NCBI GenBank assembly: GCA_959019775.1
Contig: CAUEPS010000002.1
Location: 124,001 to 188,000, forward strand
DNA length: 64,000 nt
Direction of reading: 5' to 3'
DNA from: an uncultured Collinsella sp.
GTDB lineage: Bacteria; Actinomycetota; Coriobacteriia; Coriobacteriales; Coriobacteriaceae
Below the pieces are notes generated by a model, which worked only from the letters and a program-made list of their open reading frames with translations, was not told where the DNA came from and made no database searches. The translations under genes were made by a program, and so were the position numbers. Numbering within the stretch: position 1 is the stretch's first letter; each line of letters begins with the position of its first letter. This document shows positions 26,296 to 33,664 of this stretch, piece after piece.

Positions 26296-27972
26296 TTACG
26301 AGAGCGACGTTCTCAGCAACTCGTTGAAGAGCTTCGGGTTACCCTTGCCGCGGCTCGCCTTCATGCACTGGCCCACCAAAAAGCCGATGACCTTCTGGTT
26401 GCCGTCACGATACTGCTGCGCCTGGTCGGCACAGTTTGCCAACACCTCGTCCACAATCGGCTGCAGCGCGCCGGCATCGCTCACCTGACGCATACCGCGC
26501 TCGTCGACGATCTTGTTGGGGTCGTCGCCGGTCTGGGCCATAACCTCAAAGACCTCGTGCGCCTGGTTGGAGCTGATGGCATCGGTCGCCAGCAGCTTGG
26601 CAAGGGCTGCCACCTGAGCCGGCGCAATGCCGGACTCGGCGAGCGACACGCCTGCACCCTTAAGGTAGGCGATCATCTCGTTGACCAGCAGATTTGCGAC
26701 CGTCTGGGCCTCCTTGCCAGCCATACCGGCAGCGGCGGCCTCAAAGAAGTCGGCAAACTCGGGGTCGCCGGCAATCTGCTCGGCGTCGGCCGCCTTAATG
26801 CCAAAGTCGGCCTCAAAACGGACGCGCTTGGCATCGGGCAGCTCGGGGATCTCGTCACGGCAGCGGTCGATGAACTCTTCGTCCAGATCGAACGGCGCCA
26901 GGTCGGGATCGGGGAACAGGCGATAGTCGTCGGCCGTCTCCTTCACACGCATGACCACGGTGCGCTTGCGGCTGGGCTCCCAATGGCGGGTCTCCTGGTA
27001 GATGATGCCACCCTCCTCGAGCACCTCGGCCTGACGGCAAATCTCGTAGGCAAGGCCGTCGTGCAGGCTCTTGAACGAGTTGAGGTTCTTGAGCTCGGTC
27101 TTGGTGCCCAGCTTGGTCTCGCCGCGGCGACGCAGCGACACGTTACCGTCGCAGCGCATGGAACCCTTCTCCATGGAGCAATCGGAAATGCCCAGCGTCA
27201 CAAAAATGCGACGGAGCTTCTCCATAAACAGGCGAGCCTCCTCGGGCGTGCGCAGATCGGGCTCAGTCACGAGCTCAATCAAAGGCGTGCCGCAGCGGTT
27301 GTAGTCGACGAGCGACTCGGCCGCGGCGGTAATGCGGCCCTCGGCGCCGCCCACGTGCACCATCTTGGCGGCGTCCTCCTCCATGTGGATGCGCAGGATG
27401 CGAATAGGCACCGTGTAGGAACCGTCCTCGCGACGCTCGGGCATCTGAAGGTTGGACGCATCGTAGCTGGCCAGGTGGCCGGCGCGCTGGTTGCCCTCGC
27501 GCATGGTCGACGTCATGGATGTGGACAGGCCCTCGGCGTTGGCCGAGGCGCTCGCCAGGCTCTGGGCCTCGGCCTCGCCAAACGCGCAGTCGGGGCGCTC
27601 GGCGGCACCGCGACCGGTCACGTCCAGGTCCAGGTGACCGTACATGGCAAAGGCGACCGGACCCTGCGTGGTCTGGAAGTTCTTGGCCATATCGGGATAG
27701 AAGTAGTGCTTGCGGTAGAACATCGAGTGGCGCTGGATCTCGCAGTTGGTGGCGAGACCGGCCTTGACGATGCTCTCGATGGCGCGCTTGTTGGGCACCG
27801 GCAGGGCGCCGGGCAGGCCCAGGCACACCGGGCACACGTTGGCGTTGGGCTCGTCATCGTGGCTGAGCTTGCAGTTGCAGAACATCTTGGTGTCGAGTGC
27901 GGTGAGCTCGGTATGGATCTCCAGGCCGATCACGGCCTCCCAATCCTGCAGGACCTCGGAAAGCTCCTTCAT
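26296..27972 (-). CDS. gatB: Asp-tRNA(Asn)/Glu-tRNA(Gln) amidotransferase subunit B
   Basis: 558 aa. Kinase and tRNA-binding subunit of GatCAB, which amidates misacylated Glu-tRNA(Gln) and Asp-tRNA(Asn). Seen: WEAVIGLEIHTEL start, zinc-type CNCKLS...CPVCLG cysteines, LRIHMEEDAAK, GTPLIELVTEPD, MRCDGNVSLR, and the C-terminal YqeY-like tail. Most GatB are about 475-500 aa; here an extra segment of some 55-65 residues (about 120-185, Ala/Ser-rich) interrupts the region before LRIHMEED, and the usual YQISQ motif reads FQTTQ. Start ATG overlaps the gatA stop by one base (TAATG). Confidence 0.97.
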   Translation of the reverse strand: MKELSEVLQDWEAVIGLEIHTELTALDTKMFCNCKLSHDDEPNANVCPVCLGLPGALPVPNKRAIESIVKAGLATNCEIQRHSMFYRKHYFYPDMAKNFQTTQGPVAFAMYGHLDLDVTGRGAAERPDCAFGEAEAQSLASASANAEGLSTSMTSTMREGNQRAGHLASYDASNLQMPERREDGSYTVPIRILRIHMEEDAAKMVHVGGAEGRITAAAESLVDYNRCGTPLIELVTEPDLRTPEEARLFMEKLRRIFVTLGISDCSMEKGSMRCDGNVSLRRRGETKLGTKTELKNLNSFKSLHDGLAYEICRQAEVLEEGGIIYQETRHWEPSRKRTVVMRVKETADDYRLFPDPDLAPFDLDEEFIDRCRDEIPELPDAKRVRFEADFGIKAADAEQIAGDPEFADFFEAAAAGMAGKEAQTVANLLVNEMIAYLKGAGVSLAESGIAPAQVAALAKLLATDAISSNQAHEVFEVMAQTGDDPNKIVDERGMRQVSDAGALQPIVDEVLANCADQAQQYRDGNQKVIGFLVGQCMKASRGKGNPKLFNELLRTSLS

Positions 27973-29486
27973 TACAGCTCGCCTCCCTTCCCGGCAAAAT
28001 CGGGCGCGACGGAAAGCGCGGGCGCACCCGTGGCGGCATCGGCAAAGCCGCGCTCCAGGGCGCGGGCAAACGTGAGCAGCTGACGGTCCTTAAAGGCCGG
28101 ACCCACCAGCTGGGCAGAAACGGGCAGCCGAGAGTCCTCGCCCAGGCCCAGCGGCACCGAGATACCACCGTTGCCGCAAATGTTGAGCGAGATGGTGTAC
28201 AGGTCCGAAAGGTACATCTGTGTGGGGTCGCTGATCTCGCCAAACTTAAAGGCCGTGCGCGGCGAGGCGGGCATGAGGATGGTGTCCACCTTGGCATACG
28301 CGGCGTCGTAGTCCTGCGTGATGAGTGTGCGGGCCTTTTGCGCGGCGTAGTAGTACTTGTCGTACACGCCCGAGCTCAGCAGGTAGGCGCCGAGCATCTG
28401 GCGGCGCTTGGCCTCGGCGCCAAAGCCGTGGGCGCGCGAAAGCGAGCTCTGGTCGGACAGGTTGGCGCAGCCCTCCTCCTGATAGCCGTAGCGAATGCCG
28501 TCGAAGCGAGCCAGGTTGGAGAACGCCTCGGCCGGGCCGATAACGTAGTAGGCGGCGATGGCGGCATCCAGGTGCGGCAGGTCGACCTCGACCAGCTCGG
28601 CGCCCTGGTTCTGCAGCTCCTGGGCGGCGCGCTGAACAGCGGCCTTGACCTCGGGCGTCAGGCCCTCGGCCTCCATAAACGCAGGGATAATGCCCACGCG
28701 CTTGCCCTCGATGCTGTCGTTGAGATGCTCGGTAAAGTCGACGACGCAATCCTGGCTGGTGCAGTCGTACGGATCGTGGCCCGCGCCGGTAAGCGCGTTC
28801 ATGGCCAGCGCGACATCCTCGACCGTGCGGCCAAAGGGTCCCACCTGGTCGAGCGACGAGCCAAAGGCAACCACGCCGTAACGGCTCACGGCGCCATACG
28901 TGGGCTTAAAGCCCACCACGCCGCACAGCGATGCCGGCTGACGAATGGAGCCGCCGGTGTCCGAGCCCAGCGAGAGCGCGACCTCGCCCGCGGCGACAGC
29001 TGCAGCGGAGCCGCCCGAGGAGCCGCCGGGCACGCGCTCGGTATCCCAGGGATTGTTGGTGCGGTGGAACGCCGAGCTCTCGGTAGAGCTACCAAAGGCA
29101 AACTCGTCCATGTTGGCCTTGCCCATGGGCAGGCAGCCGGCATCGAGCATGCGCTGGACGCAGGTGGCTGTGTAGACGCTCTGGTAGTTCTCGAGCATGC
29201 GGGAAGCGCAGGTGGTGCGCGTGCCCACGAGGTTCATGTTGTCCTTGATGGCCAGCGGCACGCCCGCGAGCGGGGGCAGCGGCTTGCCTGCGGCACGGTC
29301 GGCATCCACGCGCGCGGCGGCCTCGAGCGCAAGCTCGGGCGCCACCTGCAGGAATGCCTGGACCCCGCCCTCGCGCGCCTCGATGGCGGCAAGAGAGGCC
29401 TGGGCCACCTCGGTAGCGGTAAAGTTGCCAGCGGCAACGCCCGCGGCAATCTGGGCGGCGGTAAGGGAATCGAAGCTTAGCGCCAT
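27972..29486 (-). CDS. gatA: Asp-tRNA(Asn)/Glu-tRNA(Gln) amidotransferase subunit A
   Basis: 504 aa amidase-signature enzyme that releases ammonia from glutamine for GatB. Catalytic Ser-cisSer-Lys region: AIKDNMN for the Lys, and GGSSGGSAAAVAAG ... GSDTGGSIRQPASLCG for the serines. Normal length. It overlaps gatC by one base (TAATG) and gatB likewise, a tightly coupled gatC-gatA-gatB operon. Confidence 0.98.
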   Translation of the reverse strand: MALSFDSLTAAQIAAGVAAGNFTATEVAQASLAAIEAREGGVQAFLQVAPELALEAAARVDADRAAGKPLPPLAGVPLAIKDNMNLVGTRTTCASRMLENYQSVYTATCVQRMLDAGCLPMGKANMDEFAFGSSTESSAFHRTNNPWDTERVPGGSSGGSAAAVAAGEVALSLGSDTGGSIRQPASLCGVVGFKPTYGAVSRYGVVAFGSSLDQVGPFGRTVEDVALAMNALTGAGHDPYDCTSQDCVVDFTEHLNDSIEGKRVGIIPAFMEAEGLTPEVKAAVQRAAQELQNQGAELVEVDLPHLDAAIAAYYVIGPAEAFSNLARFDGIRYGYQEEGCANLSDQSSLSRAHGFGAEAKRRQMLGAYLLSSGVYDKYYYAAQKARTLITQDYDAAYAKVDTILMPASPRTAFKFGEISDPTQMYLSDLYTISLNICGNGGISVPLGLGEDSRLPVSAQLVGPAFKDRQLLTFARALERGFADAATGAPALSVAPDFAGKGGEL

Positions 29487-29797
29487 TACTCGCTCTCCCC
29501 CTCTCCCAAAATGGACGGCACGCGGAAGTAGCGGTCGCGCACGCTGCCGGCGTTCTCGAGCGCGACGTCGAGCGGCAGATCGCGCTCGGGCTCGCGCAGG
29601 TCATCGCCCATCACGTTGGACAGGCTTCCGATAGGATGGAACGTGGGCTCCACGTCGGGCAAGTCATATTGCAAGACGGGCTCGAGCATCTGGACGGCGT
29701 CGTTCAGGTAGGACGTCATCTGGGTGAGCTCGTCATCGGTCAGTGCGATCTTTGCGTACTCGGCGATGCCGCGCACGTCTTTCTCGCTGAGTGCCAT
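29486..29797 (-). CDS. gatC: Asp-tRNA(Asn)/Glu-tRNA(Gln) amidotransferase subunit C
   Basis: 103 aa. Small subunit that stabilises GatA and joins it to GatB. Helical N-terminus ALSEKDVRGIAEYAKIALTDDE and C-terminal LREPERDLPLDVALENAG are typical. Start ATG 29797 has AGGGAG upstream; an in-frame ATG six codons earlier is less well placed. A TATACT hexamer on the minus strand (29833-29838) is a plausible -10 of the operon, though no good -35 is seen. Confidence 0.93.
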   Translation of the reverse strand: MALSEKDVRGIAEYAKIALTDDELTQMTSYLNDAVQMLEPVLQYDLPDVEPTFHPIGSLSNVMGDDLREPERDLPLDVALENAGSVRDRYFRVPSILGEGESE

Positions 29798-29980
29798 AGG
29801 CGCTCCCTTCCGCATAACAGTTAAACCGCTCTAGTATACAGGGCAACGCCGACTTGGAGCAGGCGCTTTACCCAAATGCAGCGAAAACGTAACGAGGGCG
29901 GCGGTTGACAGGCGGCGGGCTGGCGGTTCTGCAACGAAACCGCACCGTCCATAGCGAAAACCGCGCCGTCCACAACGAAG

Positions 29981-30041
29981 ACCATCACAACATTCGACGC
30001 TTTTCGTCAAAATCGCGATTTTCATCGAATGTTGTGATGGT
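29981..30041. repeat. 61-nt palindromic repeat, family R, copy 1
   Basis: Perfect 17-bp arms ACCATCACAACATTCGA (29981-29997) and its complement (30025-30041) around a 27-base A/T-rich centre. Two further copies (42947, 44189) have identical arms. This copy differs from them in the centre. It follows the sortase gene, after repeat H1. There is no U-tract at the stem base. Confidence 0.85.
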
Positions 30042-30053
30042 TTAGAAGTCCCG

Positions 30054-30088
30054 ACCACCACAAAGGTGCCTGTCCCCATTGTGGTGGT
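30054..30088. repeat. CCACCACAAAG hairpin repeat, family H, copy 1
   Basis: ACCACCACAAAGGTGCCTG then TCCCCATTGTGGTGGT; stem CCACCACAA/TTGTGGTGG. It lies 13 bases after the sortase stop. Matches at 39278, 40241 and 55673. Confidence 0.85.
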
Positions 30089-30101
30089 TCCGAACGATGT
30101 C

Positions 30102-31040
30102 CTATGCCGAGGCCTTGGCCTTGCGGCGCTTGCGGACCGCATGGATCACGATGTCCAGCAGCAACAGCACAATGGCCACGACCACGATGAGCACGGCAAA
30201 CTCGCGCTTGCCCCAGTGGCGACCAGCCAGCGACTTTTGCTTGTCGACGTCCTTCTTGCTGTACTTGGTGCGCACGCAGTGCACCAGCAGGCGATGGTCG
30301 TTCACGCCGTAGGGCGTGCAGGTGACGAGCGTAACCTTGTCGGCTCCGGGCTCGATGGTCAGCGACTCCATCTCCTCGGGCAGCACCACCTCGGAGTCCA
30401 CCATCTTGTAGGCGAGCGTCTTGTTCATGGTGTGCAGCAGCACCAGGTCGCCGGGCTCCAGCGAATGGATGTCGTCGAACATGCTCAAGTTGCGCATGCC
30501 CGAGTGCGCGGTGAGCACGCAATGCGTCGAGGTGCCGCCCACCGGCAGGCTCGTGCCCTCCAGGTGGCCGACGCCCGCCATAAGGACTTCTTCGCTCGTG
30601 CCGTGGTAGATGGGCATACTCACGTCGATGGAAGGGATCTCGACCCAGCTCATCATGGGGTCGCGGTCAAAGATGAGCTGCTGGGCGTAGGGCTCGATCT
30701 GGTCGGCGGGAAGCTCGGTGGCCTCGCTGGCAAGTTGCTCGTTATAGGAGCGCGCCTGAAGCAGAATGCGCTCGCGCTCCTCTTCCGAGAGCGCGTCCAC
30801 GGTGCTGGACACGGTGCTGATCTGGTTGAACACGCCCGAGGCCTCGAGCCGATCCAAGATCCACGGCCAGGTCATAAGGCCCACGCCAATAAGGATGATG
30901 ACGATGGTGATGAGCCGGTCGGCCCAGCGCGGCAGTCGCTTGCGACGGCGCTTGGGCTTTGGTTGAGGTTTGGGCTGAGGGCTTGAGCCGCCGTTGTCCG
31001 CGGCGTTACTGCTCTTCATATGTTTGGCGCCCTGCACCAT
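30102..31040 (-). CDS. Class C (pilus) sortase
   Basis: 312 aa membrane-bound transpeptidase that joins pilin subunits. N-terminal membrane segment (about 43-62), then the class C lid region (IFDRDP, 123-128), catalytic His in TAHSGM (H179), Cys in LVTCTPYG (C241), Arg in DHRLLV (R250), and a C-terminal membrane helix (about 280-303), all typical of class C. The basic KPKRRRKR stretch before the first helix fits a cytoplasmic N-terminus. Last gene of the pilus locus. AGGAG lies 9 bases before ATG 31040; the second ATG seven codons on is an alternative. Confidence 0.95.
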   Translation of the reverse strand: MVQGAKHMKSSNAADNGGSSPQPKPQPKPKRRRKRLPRWADRLITIVIILIGVGLMTWPWILDRLEASGVFNQISTVSSTVDALSEEERERILLQARSYNEQLASEATELPADQIEPYAQQLIFDRDPMMSWVEIPSIDVSMPIYHGTSEEVLMAGVGHLEGTSLPVGGTSTHCVLTAHSGMRNLSMFDDIHSLEPGDLVLLHTMNKTLAYKMVDSEVVLPEEMESLTIEPGADKVTLVTCTPYGVNDHRLLVHCVRTKYSKKDVDKQKSLAGRHWGKREFAVLIVVVAIVLLLLDIVIHAVRKRRKAKASA

Positions 31041-31101
31041 CGCCGGTCACTCCTCTACAACTCAAGTTGTCTGAACAAATAATAGCCGATTAGCGAGCTC
31101 A

Positions 31102-31140
31102 TGCACTGCGCAACGCAGCCTGGCAGCATTGCGCAGTGCA
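31102..31140. promoter_or_regulatory. 12-bp-arm inverted repeat upstream of the sortase gene
   Basis: TGCACTGCGCAA (31102-31113) and TTGCGCAGTGCA (31129-31140), perfect arms around 15 bases. No T-run. It could be an operator or an mRNA hairpin in the sortase leader. Confidence 0.5.
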
Positions 31141-31170
31141 AGTATGGGCCCGCATTTGAGTTTTCAAAAT

Positions 31171-31198
31171 ATCCCGAATCGGCTGGGCGATTCGGGAT
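31171..31198. promoter_or_regulatory. 11-bp-arm inverted repeat upstream of the sortase gene
   Basis: ATCCCGAATCG (31171-31181) and CGATTCGGGAT (31188-31198) with a 6-base loop. Second hairpin in the same leader region; function unknown. Confidence 0.5.
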
Positions 31199-31273
31199 AC
31201 AATGGCAATAGAAAACGACGCATCCCGCGTAAGTGTTCGAAAGCGCGGGCGGCCTAGTTTTCTGGTTTTGTTA

Positions 31274-31301
31274 AATGCCCGGGCCTCTAACCCCGGGCAT
31301 T
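31274..31301. terminator. Hairpin after the 50-aa small-protein gene
   Basis: AATGCCCGGG / CCCGGGCATT, perfect 10-bp arms, directly after the stop codon at 31303-31305 on the minus strand. The U-tract is weak on both sides. Confidence 0.6.
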
Positions 31302-31302
31302 C

Positions 31303-31455
31303 TTATTTGCGCTTGTTGCAGCGCAAATGCCTTCTACCGTCCGCACCGCGCGTGCGCCTACGGACCTTAAACCGAACCTCATACGAGTCAAGAAACGCGA
31401 TGACGAACGAGCCTACCGCCGCGAGGGCGGCGAGCGCGTTAAGGAATTTCAGCAT
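31303..31455 (-). CDS. Small membrane peptide, 50 aa, unknown
   Basis: 50 aa starting MLKFLNALAALAAVGSFVIA, a single membrane helix followed by a strongly basic tail (KVRRRTRGADGRRHLRCNKR). GGAGG lies 7 bases before the ATG and a stable hairpin immediately follows the stop, so it looks like a complete small gene between the major pilin and the sortase. A TAAAAT hexamer about 55 bases upstream could be its -10. The hydrophobic-helix-plus-basic-tail design recalls small membrane toxins of type I systems, but I see no antisense RNA promoter and do not assign a function. Confidence 0.5.
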   Translation of the reverse strand: MLKFLNALAALAAVGSFVIAFLDSYEVRFKVRRRTRGADGRRHLRCNKRK

Positions 31456-31621
31456 TTGGGGACCTCCGATCGAGTCGTCGGCCGCCCGCGCACGGAATGC
31501 GTCGCAAGGGTATTTTACTGCGAGTGTATGCATCCACAGCTGGTAAACGCAATAATTGCAAACATCTGTTCGATATTCATACGCTTGATCCATCGGGCAA
31601 TGGAGCTTGACTACGTTATCC

Positions 31622-31659
31622 AAAAAAACGGGGCAAACTCCAGTGCGGAGTCTGCCCCG
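31622..31659 (-). terminator. Intrinsic terminator of the major pilin gene
   Basis: CGGGGCAGACTCC / GGAGTTTGCCCCG stem with a 5-base loop and a 7-T tail on the minus strand, 100 bases after the pilin stop. Confidence 0.9.
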
Positions 31660-31759
31660 AAAAATGAATGGCAAAGCAAGAACGTGGATGGACGAGAAAA
31701 GTGTCCGCAAGTCTCATGGCCATCACATCCCACCTGCCAAAGGGATGGGTGAGCGAGCG

Positions 31760-33556
31760 TTACTCCTGCTCGGACTCCTCGGCCTGCTTACGGCTGCGGA
31801 TGAGGTGCGCCACGCCGATGCACAGCACCGCGCCACCAGCGATCCAAGTGAAGGTCACGCCGTTAAGGCCGGTCAGCGGGAGGCCGGAGCCCTTCTTATT
31901 CTGGATGGTGACAGGAATGATAGCGGCAGTGGCTCTATCCGCTTTAACCATGCCGGAATCTTTGACGGTAGCCTGCAGACCCGCAAGTTTTCCATTTAAA
32001 TCGTAATTGGGAGCAACAATAATGGTAAACGGGGCAATGGTGTTATAGCCTGCCGGAGTAGTGGTCTCAGTGATTTGGTACGTACCAGCATCGAGACCCG
32101 GAATCTTAACCTCGCCCGTAGTTTTGTCAGTTTTGAACTCATACGCACTTGCCTCATTAACAAGGCTGCCGTCCGCAGAAAGCCACTTACCGACCAAATT
32201 ATTGTCCGCATTTTCAAGAACCTGGACCTTGAAGCCGGCTTCCAACTTCTTCATCGGATCATCCTGGTCGACCTTGGTGACATCGAGGGCGAAAGCGTAG
32301 TCGGCTACGGTCTTCTCGGTGGAGGTGCCAGTACCCTCTCCCATGGGGTTGTTGGAGTAGACAAGCTTGACGGTGTTGCGGTTACCATCGACCTCGTAGC
32401 TAACATCGCTGGTGAGACGAGCTTTGTAGGTCACAACGACTTTAGAGTCCTTGTCGACAGCGATGGTGCCGTTGGCATCCTTGACAGCCTTAAGATCCTC
32501 GAAGGAAACCCTGAGGAGCTCGCTATTCTTCTGCGTATCGGCTGCCGGCGTCACAGTAGCCTTGAAGCCCTCCTTAACCTCAGTCTTGGTATTGGTGTTG
32601 GTGTTGACGATATAGACGTGGAGGTCCTCGGGGCTGGTGTTGTCCGCCTCCTTCTTATTAACGACAAGGCCCTTGCTCAGTGTATCCTGGAACTCGTACG
32701 TGTACTTGGTATAGGAAGCAATGTTGTCCGCAACAGTACCGGTCAGCTTGTAGTCGATGTCCTGGCCAATCTGGGAATCGCCAAAGTTAGCCCAATCATT
32801 GGACGCGGGATCAGCGGTCTTGTTCGTACTGTCTTTGAGAATTTGCTTGTCGACCGTGGGGATGCTGGTCTTCTCGGTAACGACAACGGGATCGCCGCCA
32901 ACAATGGCAAAGATCGGGGAGGTGCCAGTGTTCGGCTTGGCCGGATCCGTAAGACCATCAGACACGAAGAGATAATAGCCATCGCCGTAAAGGCCACGAT
33001 TTTCATTAGGGTTCGGGCGCGTCCACGACTCGCCCGCCGTAAGTTGTCCCGCAGCGGTCTCCGCCTTAACATTTTCCTTCATGCCTGAAACCGCAGCCGC
33101 AATTTCATAAAGCACATTGCCGGGGGCAACACGCGTACCTTCGCTGCTGGATGCCGTGCTGGCAGTACTTTTCACATTTTGAGAAAGCCACTCGGCCACA
33201 TCCGAAGCAGAGGGATCGTCCTTGAGCTTCTTGGTAGGATCTTTCGTCACGAGTTCCTGATACTCGGTAGACCCCGTAATGGCGGTAATCACCTTGGAAC
33301 CGATAGCATCATTTGCCCATTTAATATCGGAAGCAACCTTACCATTGTCTTTCTCGTCAGCGACTTTTGCCTTGAAGATCTGATATGCCTTGAACGTATT
33401 GCCAGTATTTTTGTCGACGACTTTGTGAATCGTGATGCTACCCTGGTCGCCCGCCGCAAACGCCATCGTGACCGGGGCCATGACTCCGCCGAAGCTCAGG
33501 GCTGCTGTGAGGCCGGCGGTTACTGCCAGGCGTGCGATGTTCTTGCTCATGCTCAT
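31760..33556 (-). CDS. Major pilin (fimbrial isopeptide-formation, LPLTG-anchored)
   Basis: 598 aa backbone pilin exported by Sec and polymerised by the class C sortase. Signal peptide MSMSKNIARLAVTAGLTAAL... cleaved near AFA-AGDQ. Pilin-motif Lys region ITIHKVVDKNTG, an isopeptide D2-type domain in the middle (DIDYKLTGTVAD), an E-box YQITETTTPAGYN near the C-terminus, then LPLTG, a membrane helix and a basic tail (LIRSRKQ). Start set at ATG 33556 (GAGG upstream); a longer frame upstream lacks pilin features. It is much less GC-rich than the preceding pilin gene. Confidence 0.92.
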   Translation of the reverse strand: MSMSKNIARLAVTAGLTAALSFGGVMAPVTMAFAAGDQGSITIHKVVDKNTGNTFKAYQIFKAKVADEKDNGKVASDIKWANDAIGSKVITAITGSTEYQELVTKDPTKKLKDDPSASDVAEWLSQNVKSTASTASSSEGTRVAPGNVLYEIAAAVSGMKENVKAETAAGQLTAGESWTRPNPNENRGLYGDGYYLFVSDGLTDPAKPNTGTSPIFAIVGGDPVVVTEKTSIPTVDKQILKDSTNKTADPASNDWANFGDSQIGQDIDYKLTGTVADNIASYTKYTYEFQDTLSKGLVVNKKEADNTSPEDLHVYIVNTNTNTKTEVKEGFKATVTPAADTQKNSELLRVSFEDLKAVKDANGTIAVDKDSKVVVTYKARLTSDVSYEVDGNRNTVKLVYSNNPMGEGTGTSTEKTVADYAFALDVTKVDQDDPMKKLEAGFKVQVLENADNNLVGKWLSADGSLVNEASAYEFKTDKTTGEVKIPGLDAGTYQITETTTPAGYNTIAPFTIIVAPNYDLNGKLAGLQATVKDSGMVKADRATAAIIPVTIQNKKGSGLPLTGLNGVTFTWIAGGAVLCIGVAHLIRSRKQAEESEQE

Positions 33557-33639
33557 CTTCTTTTCCTCTGCTTTCTGCTCGAATTCCATTTGATCTAAAT
33601 CTGTCTGTCTGTGTCTTAGCATCTACTTCGCTACGTCTC

Positions 33640-33658
33640 GCCCCGCTCTCTGTGGGGC
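33640..33658 (-). promoter_or_regulatory. Short GC hairpin between pilin genes
   Basis: GCCCCG/TGGGGC stem within the 108-base gap between the two pilin genes. It may tune expression of the downstream major pilin. A short CTGT tetranucleotide run (33600-33612) lies beside it. Confidence 0.35.
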
Positions 33659-33664
33659 TGCCAG

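Noticed and set aside
26194..28083. Open frame of 629 codons opposite gatB
   Set aside because: Shadow of gatB; it would start inside the stem-loop element and has no protein-family features.
33599..33614. CTGT tetranucleotide run as a phase-variation switch
   Set aside because: Only about three units, too short for slippage, and it lies outside the reading frame.
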